DNA of 64,000 bases from Candidatus Gastranaerophilales bacterium. Lineage in GTDB: Bacteria > Cyanobacteriota > Vampirovibrionia > Gastranaerophilales > Gastranaerophilaceae. A program made the translations under genes and the position numbers. Within the stretch, counting starts at the first letter, position 1, and every line of letters starts with the position of its first letter. The notes under the pieces are model-generated. The model saw only the letters and a program-made list of their open reading frames with translations. It did not search any database and was not told the origin of the DNA. Location: contig CALUYB010000003.1 in NCBI GenBank assembly GCA_944324905.1, forward strand, positions 104,937 to 168,936, written 5' to 3'. This document shows positions 16,494-23,608 of this stretch, piece by piece.

Positions 16494-16892
16494 ATGAGTA
16501 GCCAAAAAACCAAAACAAATGCTGACGAGCCGATATTATCCATCGGCAAGGTTGCGTCAGCCTTAAATGTTCACCAAAGGACATTAAGAATTTACGACGA
16601 GCAGAACTTGCTCGTTGCAAAACGTTCAAAACAAAATAGGCGCCTTTATTCGCTAAACGATATTGAAAGAGGCAAGCTTATTCAATTTCTTACAAGAAAT
16701 CTGGCAATCAACCTTGCCGGTGTAAGAATTATTTTAAAATTACTGGAAACAGGAAAAGTAAAGCCAGATTTGTACATTCAATACATTAAAGATGTAGCAA
16801 AATCAGCAAAAATTGACAATAAAATTCAACAGTACAATGTCGAAAGATTGTCAAAGAGAGGTAAGAAACTCAACAAAACAGCTAATACATAA
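16494..16892 (+). CDS. MerR-family regulator (HspR-like)
   Basis: 132 residues. Residues 15-85 form a MerR winged helix: LSIGKVASALNVHQRTLRIY, then RRLYSLNDIERGKLIQFLT. The rest is a short basic coil with no effector domain or Cys metal site, so HspR-like MerR proteins are the closest match. GGAG lies 6 nt before the ATG, and the gene starts 17 bp after rimO, so the two may be co-transcribed. Target genes are unknown; no dnaK operon is in the window. Confidence 0.8.
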   Translation: MSSQKTKTNADEPILSIGKVASALNVHQRTLRIYDEQNLLVAKRSKQNRRLYSLNDIERGKLIQFLTRNLAINLAGVRIILKLLETGKVKPDLYIQYIKDVAKSAKIDNKIQQYNVERLSKRGKKLNKTANT

Positions 16893-17768
16893 TTATTTGT
16901 CTACGATAATTTTTGTATAAATTTCGGCTGCACGATACGAACTTCTGGCAAGAGGAGCGAAAACAGTATATTTTATTCCGACTTTTCTTGCCATAATTTC
17001 AAGCGTTTCAAACTCATCCGGCGTGTAATATTTTTCAACACGCAAATGTTTTTTGGAAGGCGCAATGTACTGACCTACAGTAAGAATATCGACTTTTGCT
17101 TTTTTAATATCGGCGAAAGTTTGATGAAGTTCGTCCAAAGTTTCACCTAAACCGACCATAAGACCCGTCTTTGTAATAATGTCATTGGAGTTTTCTTTTA
17201 TAAACTCCAGCACCCCTAAAGAAGTCTTATAGTCAGCCATTTGTCGTGCGCTAGGGTACAAACGCTCCACAGTTTCAACATTGTGGTTAAAAACATCAGG
17301 CTTATACTTTATGATATTTAGCAATGATTCACAAGAACCGCAAAAATCAGGGGTTAAAATCTCTATTTTAGTATGTGGCGAAAGTTTTCTTATTTGGAAA
17401 ACAGTTTTGCAAAAGTGATTTGCGCCGTAATCATCTAAGTCATCACGCGTTACCGATGTTATTACAACGTAGTTTAGCCCCATTTTTTTAACTGCAAGTG
17501 CAACATTTTTAGGCTCATCGTCATCCGGTAAATCCGGTACACATTGTTCAATGTTACAAAAAGCGCAATTTCTGGTACAGGTTTTACCTAAAATTAAAAA
17601 AGTTGCTGTTAAATTTGAATAACACTCGCATTTATTTGGACATCTTGCACCGTCACAAACAGTGTTTAGATTAAACTCTTTTAAAATCTCACGCACTTTT
17701 TTATTTTCAGTGTTATCCAGTGATGCAATCGGACGTTTTAAATAATCGGGTAATTTTAATCTATCCAT
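16893..17768 (-). CDS. lipA: Lipoyl synthase
   Basis: 291 residues. It has the LipA auxiliary cluster motif CDGARCPNKCECY (residues about 38-50) and the radical SAM motif CTRNCAFCNI, followed by DEPKNVA and VVITSVTRDDL, all typical. LipA inserts two sulfurs into octanoyl groups on lipoyl domains. It overlaps lpd by 8 bp and is its downstream partner. No lipoyl-domain protein (E2 or GcvH), lipB or lipM is in the window. Confidence 0.96.
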   Translation of the reverse strand: MDRLKLPDYLKRPIASLDNTENKKVREILKEFNLNTVCDGARCPNKCECYSNLTATFLILGKTCTRNCAFCNIEQCVPDLPDDDEPKNVALAVKKMGLNYVVITSVTRDDLDDYGANHFCKTVFQIRKLSPHTKIEILTPDFCGSCESLLNIIKYKPDVFNHNVETVERLYPSARQMADYKTSLGVLEFIKENSNDIITKTGLMVGLGETLDELHQTFADIKKAKVDILTVGQYIAPSKKHLRVEKYYTPDEFETLEIMARKVGIKYTVFAPLARSSYRAAEIYTKIIVDK

Positions 17769-19059
17769 TTAACAAAGCCTCTAAAATGCCTTCTGAATAC
17801 GTTGGATGAGGAAAAATCACATCTTTTAAATCTTGAACTTTTAGCCTTGCCTTCATAGCAATAGCAATCTGAGAAATCAGAGCAGAGGCTTCTTTTGAAA
17901 TTATATGCGCACCCACGATAAAATCATTATGCGTAATAATTTTTATAAAACCGTCAATTTCATCATCACACCAAGATTTAGCAAGATAAGAAACAGGAAG
18001 TTTATAAATTTTATAATCATTTAAATCGTCGATGTCCTGCTCGATTATGCCAATTGAGGCAATTTCAGGAGAACCATATATGACAGATGGTATATTTGGC
18101 ATGTTAAATTCAATACCATCATATAATTCATCAAACAATGCTCTAGCTTGATGTGAAGCTGCATGCGCCAGCATTGTAACGCCCGAAACATCACCTGCAA
18201 CATATAAGTTTTTAACATTTGTTTTACAGTTTTTACTTATTTCAAGAGAAAAATCTCCCACAATATCAGGTAAAATTCTTTTTCTACCAATAGCACAAAG
18301 AATTTTTTCACAAGGAATTTCAGCACCGCAAGAAAGCCTTGCAATGCCACAAGAGTAACTTTCAACTGTCGTATTTTTATAGAAATTGATTTTAGACATT
18401 TTAAAAATGCGCTCTAGCCTTGTACTTATATCCTTGTCGCAAGTTGGGGCTAGACTTTGGGCTTTTTCTACAACGTAAACTTTTGTACCAAAAGAATTAA
18501 GCAGCCTTGCCCATTCGACACCAATTGCGCCTGAGCCAATTATTAAAATGCTTTTTGGCAAAACGCAGTCTTGAAGTATTTGATTAGAATTTAAAACGTC
18601 ATTTGAGTTGAAATTTAAATCAATAGGCGCAGAGCCAGTTGCTACTATAACGTTTTTTGCACAATATTCAACACCATTAGAAATAATGGTTGCCAAAGAA
18701 TTATTAATACTTAAGCAAGCACTTTGGTGGACAATCTCAAGACCCTTTTGTTCAAGATCTTTTTGAACGGCAGTACTCAATTTTAAGACAATATTATTTC
18801 TTTTTTTGCATAAATTTTCATATGAAAATTCATTCAAGTTTGTATTAGGTAAGACATTAGATTTAGAATATACATTTATTTTAGAAAAAACTTCCGCGCA
18901 AGCGAGCATTGCTTTAGTGGGAATACAACCTAAATTTAAGCAAGTTCCACCGACGGAAGTTTTTTCAAAAGCGATTGTTTTTAAACCTCTTTTTAGTGAT
19001 TCTTTTGCAAATTCTATTCCTGCAGGACCAAGCCCAATTATAGCTACATCATAGTTCAT
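17761..19059 (-). CDS. lpdA: Dihydrolipoyl dehydrogenase
   Basis: 432 residues, a little shorter than the usual 460-475. FAD-binding GLGPAG near the start; redox disulfide C40/C45 in GGTCLNLGCIPTK; NAD-binding GSGAIGVEWA; C-terminal dimer domain with the His-Glu active pair in FPHPTYSEGIL. It reoxidises dihydrolipoamide in 2-oxoacid dehydrogenase or glycine cleavage complexes. The operon holds only lpd and lipA, so the partner complex is elsewhere. TAAAAT lies exactly 6 nt before the ATG, with no ribosome site. Confidence 0.95.
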   Translation of the reverse strand: MNYDVAIIGLGPAGIEFAKESLKRGLKTIAFEKTSVGGTCLNLGCIPTKAMLACAEVFSKINVYSKSNVLPNTNLNEFSYENLCKKRNNIVLKLSTAVQKDLEQKGLEIVHQSACLSINNSLATIISNGVEYCAKNVIVATGSAPIDLNFNSNDVLNSNQILQDCVLPKSILIIGSGAIGVEWARLLNSFGTKVYVVEKAQSLAPTCDKDISTRLERIFKMSKINFYKNTTVESYSCGIARLSCGAEIPCEKILCAIGRKRILPDIVGDFSLEISKNCKTNVKNLYVAGDVSGVTMLAHAASHQARALFDELYDGIEFNMPNIPSVIYGSPEIASIGIIEQDIDDLNDYKIYKLPVSYLAKSWCDDEIDGFIKIITHNDFIVGAHIISKEASALISQIAIAMKARLKVQDLKDVIFPHPTYSEGILEALLNG

Positions 19060-19065
19060 AACAGG

Positions 19066-19071
19066 ATTTTA
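19066..19071 (-). promoter_or_regulatory. -10 box TAAAAT, 6 nt before ATG (leaderless geometry)
   Basis: On the minus strand TAAAAT, six bases, then ATG 19059. Confidence 0.45.
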
Positions 19072-19092
19072 TCACAAAAGAATAAAAGTGAA

Positions 19093-19356
19093 TTAGTTTT
19101 CTTTTTTCTGCTTGTTAATCATATCTTGAATTTTGTCTATGATTTCTTCACCTTTTTTCTGAACTTCATCAACAACAGATTCAGCCTTTTGCTGGATTTC
19201 TTTTGCCGCGTCAGAAACTTTGCCATACGCTTCTTTAGTTGATTGGCTAATCATTTCGCGAGTTTCTTCGCCTGATTGGGGAGCTAAAAGAACACCAATT
19301 ACCGCACCTACTACACCGCCTACAATAAAACCTGCTACAAATTTTCCTGTTGACAT
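19093..19356 (-). CDS. YtxH-family small membrane protein
   Basis: 87 residues. An N-terminal Gly/Val-rich membrane segment (FVAGFIVGGVVGAVIGVLLA) is followed by PQSGEETRE and an amphipathic, Lys/Glu-rich coiled coil, which is the YtxH (gas-vesicle-like) pattern. AAAGGA precedes the start. Third gene of the trio 20053-19093; such proteins are envelope stress or structural proteins of unknown detail. Confidence 0.8.
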   Translation of the reverse strand: MSTGKFVAGFIVGGVVGAVIGVLLAPQSGEETREMISQSTKEAYGKVSDAAKEIQQKAESVVDEVQKKGEEIIDKIQDMINKQKKEN

Positions 19357-19374
19357 AGTTTATATTCCTTTCTA

Positions 19375-19731
19375 TTACTTTTTGTTAAATAAATTAAGCC
19401 CAAAACTTATGCCTTTTACAAGCCCGTCCATAAGACCTTTCATTTTGCAACCTACAATACTTGACGCGCCCAGCACACTCTTTAGGGTACTTTGAAAACC
19501 GCTAAATTGTGTGTCTGCATTATTTGCTATTGAATTTATTGATTGAGCGGCTTCTCTAAGTTCTTTTAGTGTTGGCTGCACTTCACTTTGTACACTTTGC
19601 GCAATTGAATCAACATTTTTTGATAATAGTGTCAAATTCAATATAAGCCTAGCAAGTAAAATTCCAAGTACTAAGACTACCACCGTTGTTACAACAAGCA
19701 GAGCAACAAGTGACACATTTACGGGACTCAT
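19375..19731 (-). CDS. DUF948-type membrane protein
   Basis: 118 residues. One N-terminal membrane helix (LVALLVVTTVVVLVLGILL) is followed by a helical stretch with spaced hydrophobics (LTLLSKNVDSIAQSVQSEV), as in DUF948 proteins, which commonly lie beside ytxH genes. AAAGG precedes the start. Second gene of the trio. Confidence 0.75.
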   Translation of the reverse strand: MSPVNVSLVALLVVTTVVVLVLGILLARLILNLTLLSKNVDSIAQSVQSEVQPTLKELREAAQSINSIANNADTQFSGFQSTLKSVLGASSIVGCKMKGLMDGLVKGISFGLNLFNKK

Positions 19732-19744
19732 TTATAAAACCTTT

Positions 19745-20053
19745 CTATATTTCGTAAACGTCAATTTCGCAATTTTTAGCATGTGCCAACTTTTGCGCTT
19801 TAATATTGTCGTTAAATTTTTTGTAAGTATCTTCAATTTTTTCTTTAGATGATTTAATCATCTCAATAGCCTGCCTTTTAGCTTGAGTAATTTCGGGTGA
19901 ATACTTTTGCATCAAATCTTCATAGGCATCTTTCAGCTCACGCCTAGATTCTTCACCTGATTTTGGCGCAAACAAAATTCCTGCCGCAATGCCGCCTACT
20001 ACACCTGCCAATATGCCAATTGCAAAGCATATCGAGTTGTCTTTTTTACACAT
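19745..20053 (-). CDS. YtxH-family small membrane protein
   Basis: 102 residues. An N-terminal Gly/Ala-rich membrane helix (AIGILAGVVGGIAAGILFA), then PKSGEESRRELKDAYEDL and a coiled-coil tail, the same plan as 19093-19356. AAGGAG precedes the ATG. First gene of the YtxH/DUF948/YtxH operon; the two YtxH proteins are probably paralogues. Confidence 0.8.
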   Translation of the reverse strand: MCKKDNSICFAIGILAGVVGGIAAGILFAPKSGEESRRELKDAYEDLMQKYSPEITQAKRQAIEMIKSSKEKIEDTYKKFNDNIKAQKLAHAKNCEIDVYEI

Positions 20054-20148
20054 TGTATAACTCCTTAACTAAGAATAGCTAAATTATAACATTTTTTATT
20101 GTGTGTTAAAACCCCCTTTAAAGAATAATTTAAAAAAGTATATAAATT
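20054..20148. other. Short intergenic stretch, nothing recognised
   Basis: AT-rich gap between the GT2 gene end and the YtxH operon start. It must hold the promoter of the YtxH operon, but I could not pick it out with confidence. Confidence 0.3.
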
Positions 20149-21033
20149 TTAATCTTCACAATAAATAATTTTTGGTTTAATTTCGTTAAAATTATACAAA
20201 CTGTCTCTAATACACTTGCAAATAAAACGTGCAGGGGTTCTAAATAGTTTATCAATTTGTTGCATACTTAAAAACAGGTGTAGCTCCAATAATACTCTTG
20301 GCAAAATAGGAACTTTGGATTTAAAAATAAATTTAAATATTGAGCGAATAAAATTATTCATCTTAGCATGGTCAATACTTGTTATGTAGCTATTTTCATG
20401 CCTGCGCCATATAGATAAATTTTCATCAATATAAGCAACATTGTGATTTGACAAAACCTGTGCCCACAGCCACCAGTCAATATTTTGGGCAAGTGGGGAA
20501 GAAAAATCAAGCGAGTTAAACAAATCTTTTTTAATCATTACACATGAAAATGTTGGAATTGGATTTTCTTGTATAAGCATGGCAATATTGAAATTATTCT
20601 TAATAAGATTATTCCTGCGCTTAAATATGCCAATATAGTTATCTTGAACTGTTTTTGAACTTAAAATTTCAACACCGGAAAATATAAGTTCTGCGTTAGG
20701 GTACTTGTTTACAGTGTCAAGCTTTTTTGACAAATAATTTGGCTTTAGTATGTCATCGCTCTCAATAAAAGCAAGCCAATCACCTGAAGCAGCATTACAT
20801 GCTGCTTTTATGGTATTAATTAACCCTTTGTTTTGATTATTTTCATGCGTAAAAAGCTTAACACGCTGGTCTTTTTGTACATATGAATTAATAACTTCTA
20901 TTGAATTATCTTTTGAGCCGTCATCAAAGACGATTAACTCCCAATTAGGATTATCTTGCGCCATGACGCTTTCAATGGTCTGCGCAATATAGTTTGCATA
21001 ATTGTAACTCGCACATATAAACGAAACTTTCAT
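20149..21033 (-). CDS. GT2-family glycosyltransferase
   Basis: 294 residues. The N-terminal GT-A domain reads VSFICASYNYANYIAQTIES, WELIVFDDGSKDNS, and WLAFIESDDILKP, where the SDD is the metal-binding DxD-like site. A late IDWWLWAQ segment fits the family (ED or W motif region). The C-terminal 60 residues are basic. TAATAT lies 6 nt before the ATG, with no Shine-Dalgarno sequence. Likely a surface polysaccharide enzyme; sugar unknown. Confidence 0.88.
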   Translation of the reverse strand: MKVSFICASYNYANYIAQTIESVMAQDNPNWELIVFDDGSKDNSIEVINSYVQKDQRVKLFTHENNQNKGLINTIKAACNAASGDWLAFIESDDILKPNYLSKKLDTVNKYPNAELIFSGVEILSSKTVQDNYIGIFKRRNNLIKNNFNIAMLIQENPIPTFSCVMIKKDLFNSLDFSSPLAQNIDWWLWAQVLSNHNVAYIDENLSIWRRHENSYITSIDHAKMNNFIRSIFKFIFKSKVPILPRVLLELHLFLSMQQIDKLFRTPARFICKCIRDSLYNFNEIKPKIIYCED

Positions 21034-21039
21034 AGGAAA

Positions 21040-21045
21040 ATATTA
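21040..21045 (-). promoter_or_regulatory. -10 box TAATAT, 6 nt before ATG (leaderless geometry)
   Basis: On the minus strand TAATAT, six bases, then ATG 21033. Confidence 0.5.
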
Positions 21046-21108
21046 GCATAAAAAATTCAACTTGCCAAAAAAAATTTTATTGATATAATAAAAAATGTCG
21101 AAGGACAT

Positions 21109-21176
21109 TAATCCTCAGTAGCACCGTGCGAAAGCACCGCCGAATGGCAAAAAAGGAGCTTGCGGAGCCATTGAGC
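21109..21176 (+). repeat. Truncated direct copy plus inverted copy of tRNA-Asn 5' region
   Basis: TAATCCTCAGTAGC (21109-21122) repeats the 14 bases at 21202-21215, which include the first 11 nt of tRNA-Asn. It is followed by a GTGC-GAAA-GCAC hairpin (21126-21137) and then by GCCATTGAGC (21167-21176), an exact inverted copy of the tRNA D-arm bases 21214-21223. The order, truncated direct copy, hairpin, inverted copy, intact tRNA, is the same as at tRNA-Leu. Confidence 0.75.
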
Positions 21177-21204
21177 GATTGACAACTAAATAAGATTAAT
21201 ATAA

Positions 21205-21276
21205 TCCTCAGTAGCTCAATGGCGGAGCAACCGGCTGTTAACCGGTAGGTTGTTGGTTCGAGTCCAACCTGGGGAG
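21205..21276 (+). tRNA. tRNA-Asn, anticodon GTT
   Basis: 72 nt. Acceptor strands TCCTCAG (21205-21211) and CTGGGGA (21269-21275) pair with one G-T, and G21276 is the discriminator; CCA is not encoded. The anticodon stem ACCGG/CCGGT holds loop CTGTTAA with anticodon GTT. T loop TTCGAGT. A T-run follows directly. Confidence 0.95.
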
Positions 21277-21322
21277 TTTTTTATTTCTGCATTTTGTCGG
21301 GATGTTTTGTTTTACATTTTAA

Positions 21323-21601
21323 AATTTATATAGCAATGAATTAAATATACGCAATATTGACAAAGAATATGAACCTGAAATAATTGATACACTTAAAGAG
21401 TATGCTCCTGAAATATTCAGAAAACTATGCTATACAAACGATAAACAAGGAAAACCAATTCTTTGCCGTTATGTAGATGAAAAAAATATCCCCATACTTG
21501 AAACAATGCAAGAATGTGTAGGCGCAGATAGATTTTTTGATGCTATTGATAGACCTTATAATGATAGGTATACAATTGCGCAAAAAATTATGGCACTTTA
21601 A
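21323..21601 (+). pseudogene. ORF remnant without start codon
   Basis: An open frame of about 92 codons between an in-frame stop at 21320 and the stop at 21599-21601. It encodes a good-looking soluble C-terminus (IDKEYEPEIIDTLKEYAPEI, then GKPILCRYVDEKNIPI and ECVGADRFFDAIDRPYNDRY) but has no ATG, GTG or TTG at its 5' end; the first Met is in the middle. It is probably the tail of a broken gene cut by whatever rearranged the tRNA-Asn region. Family not recognised. Confidence 0.55.
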
Positions 21602-21716
21602 AATATACTTACACGCTAAACCAAAGACTAAAAGTAGTAGTAAGTAAATGAATTCATAAAAAATCAGTTTTTTAATAAGAATTCCTGTTGATATTTAAAG
21701 CAATGAATAACTCAGC

Positions 21717-21757
21717 AACTCTAGTATTTGGCAAGAAAATAGCCAAATACTAGAGTT
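21717..21757. terminator. Long perfect hairpin, possible bidirectional terminator
   Basis: Sixteen bases (21717-21732, AACTCTAGTATTTGGC) pair perfectly with 21742-21757 around a 9-nt loop. A short T-run (TTTTA) follows on the plus strand only. It separates two ORF remnants. It may be a terminator of tRNA-Asn read-through or the scar of a small mobile element. Confidence 0.5.
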
Positions 21758-21963
21758 TTACTATTAAAATTAAAGCGCCGCATTGGAAAATTGTATCTTT
21801 TATTTTAATTAACCTGTTTTTAATAGTTAGCTACTATTTTATTGCATTTGTATACATCTTAGCAATTTTTATAACATCACTTGCCATAAAGTACAGTGTT
21901 TGCAATGCAAAATGTTTTTCTTGCACAATGCTTTGTGCAAGTAATTACATTCTTTTTTCTTAA
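21752..21963 (+). pseudogene. Start-less ORF for a two-helix Cys-rich membrane peptide
   Basis: After an in-frame TAG (21751-21753) the frame is open for about 69 codons to the TAA at 21961. It reads IKIKAPHWKIVSFILINLFL, then two membrane helices and a Cys-rich end (SVCNAKCFSCTMLC). No ATG, GTG or TTG start exists. Either a gene remnant or an unusual ATT start (21763 region). The amino-acid composition looks like real membrane protein, so I record it, without a function. Confidence 0.35.
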
Positions 21964-21986
21964 TTCAATTGCAAAATTGATTAACT

Positions 21987-23348
21987 TTATTCGTGATTAT
22001 TTAAACTTTCAAGTATTTCATTATAACTTTCTTCGTCAGGTGCAGCTTCTAAAAATACATTAGCCAATTTGGGTGAAAGCGGGCCACATACTCTTGGGGC
22101 ATTTGCAGCAAATTGTTTAATTAGTGTTTTTAGCGTGTCTTCATCTGGTGCTGCTTTTAAAAACACTTTTGATGTTTCAATATTTGTATTTCGAATAGGG
22201 AAAAAGCCGTATTTGTCAGGAGAAATCAACATTTGTTTTTTTGCTTCTTCATTAGGTGCAGCTTCTATGAACTCTTCTAGCAATTCAGGGGATCGCGTAA
22301 GGGAAATAATATCAGGAAATTTCGCAAGTAAATTATTGAGAGTTTCCTCATCAGGTGCTGCCTCAAAAAACATTCTTGCCTTTTGCGCTGACATTCCAGG
22401 CGAAATAACATATTCGGGGTTTAACATTTCTTTAAGCGTGTCTTCATCAGGCGCAATTTTTAAAAGGTAATTTATTACACTAGGATTTTTTGCACAACGT
22501 AAAGCAGTAAGGTCAAAGCTAGCAGCCTTTGTAAGCATTTCCTTTTTAGTTTCCTCATCAGGTGCAGCATTCAAAAATGCTTCCACTAGTTCAAGCGAAT
22601 CTGTAGCACAAATATGAGGGAATTCAGAAAGTATATTTTTAAGGGTTTCCTCATCAGGTGCAGCTTTTAAAAGCACTTTTGCTACTTCAGGGTTTGTATA
22701 TTTTGTAAAAGTATGAGGGTGGGTTAATATATTTCTAAGCACATATTTATTAGGTGCAGCATTTATAATAACCTGTGCTTTTTCAGGATTTGTTTCATCC
22801 CTAAATATACTTTCACTGTAATCAACATCATGATTAAGCATTATTTTAAGCACATCCTCATCTGGCGCAGCATCCATAACAACTTTTGCCTGCTCAGGAG
22901 TCTTAGCAAGCATTAATGCTGTATTACCTTGCTTATTTGAATGAATTAACATAATTTTTTTTACACGATCACTAGGTGCAGCTTTTAACAAAACTTCTGA
23001 CTGTTCTGCCGAATTTGACAAAGTTAGTGCGGTATCATAATTTCTGTTGCAAGCCGTAAGTATATCTGACAAAATATCATCCTTGTCATATTTAAAATCT
23101 AAACCAGCTAACCTTAAAATCCTTTTTGTTTCCTCTGGCGTTTTTGCAAGCATTAACTGGGTGTTTTCATCCATACCTGTTTTTTTATACAGTTCAAACT
23201 CATAATCATGCGAATACCTGCTTGGGAAATAACCGAAAGACACACTGTCAGATGGCATTGGGGCTGTCTTATAACTATTTTGTCTGTTAGACTTAATGCC
23301 AACATTGCTTAAATTGTACTTAAAATTTGATAAACTGTTAATCTTCAT
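21987..23348 (-). CDS. AAPDE-repeat solenoid protein
   Basis: 453 residues. After a polar N-terminus with the tag DSVSFGYF (about residues 36-43) come ten repeats of about 33-37 residues, each with the core L(L/F)xAAPDEETLKxxL (examples: VMDAAPDEDVLKIML, LLKAAPDEETLKNIL, FLEAAPDEESYNEIL). Between cores are short helices that sometimes look ankyrin-like (NTALMLAKTPEQAKVV). It is likely an alpha solenoid. ATG 23348 has AAAGG 7 nt upstream, better than the GTG two codons earlier. No signal peptide; function unknown. Confidence 0.75.
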   Translation of the reverse strand: MKINSLSNFKYNLSNVGIKSNRQNSYKTAPMPSDSVSFGYFPSRYSHDYEFELYKKTGMDENTQLMLAKTPEETKRILRLAGLDFKYDKDDILSDILTACNRNYDTALTLSNSAEQSEVLLKAAPSDRVKKIMLIHSNKQGNTALMLAKTPEQAKVVMDAAPDEDVLKIMLNHDVDYSESIFRDETNPEKAQVIINAAPNKYVLRNILTHPHTFTKYTNPEVAKVLLKAAPDEETLKNILSEFPHICATDSLELVEAFLNAAPDEETKKEMLTKAASFDLTALRCAKNPSVINYLLKIAPDEDTLKEMLNPEYVISPGMSAQKARMFFEAAPDEETLNNLLAKFPDIISLTRSPELLEEFIEAAPNEEAKKQMLISPDKYGFFPIRNTNIETSKVFLKAAPDEDTLKTLIKQFAANAPRVCGPLSPKLANVFLEAAPDEESYNEILESLNNHE

Positions 23349-23455
23349 AATCACACCTTTCTAAGCTTTAATGCAGATATAAGTACCCTGAAATTAAAAT
23401 TTTGACAATTTGCTATAATTTTTATTACAAAATGTAAAATAAATACGATAATTAA

Positions 23456-23482
23456 GCAGTCCCTCTTTATAAGAGGGCCTGC
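23456..23482. promoter_or_regulatory. Hairpin in the divergent intergenic region
   Basis: GCAG-T-CCCTCTT, loop TAT, AAGAGGG-C-CTGC: an 11-bp stem with one mismatch between two divergent genes. It lacks a T-run on either side, so a terminator is unlikely; a leader structure or protein site is possible. Confidence 0.4.
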
Positions 23483-23608
23483 AAGTTTATCAATCGTAAG
23501 TTTATTGTAACAAAATATTAAGGCGCTTTAGTAATATATTAAACTTTTTTAAATATGTGTCGAAAACATTATGGTAGCGTTTAAGTATTACTAGTAAAGG
23601 ATGGCAAA

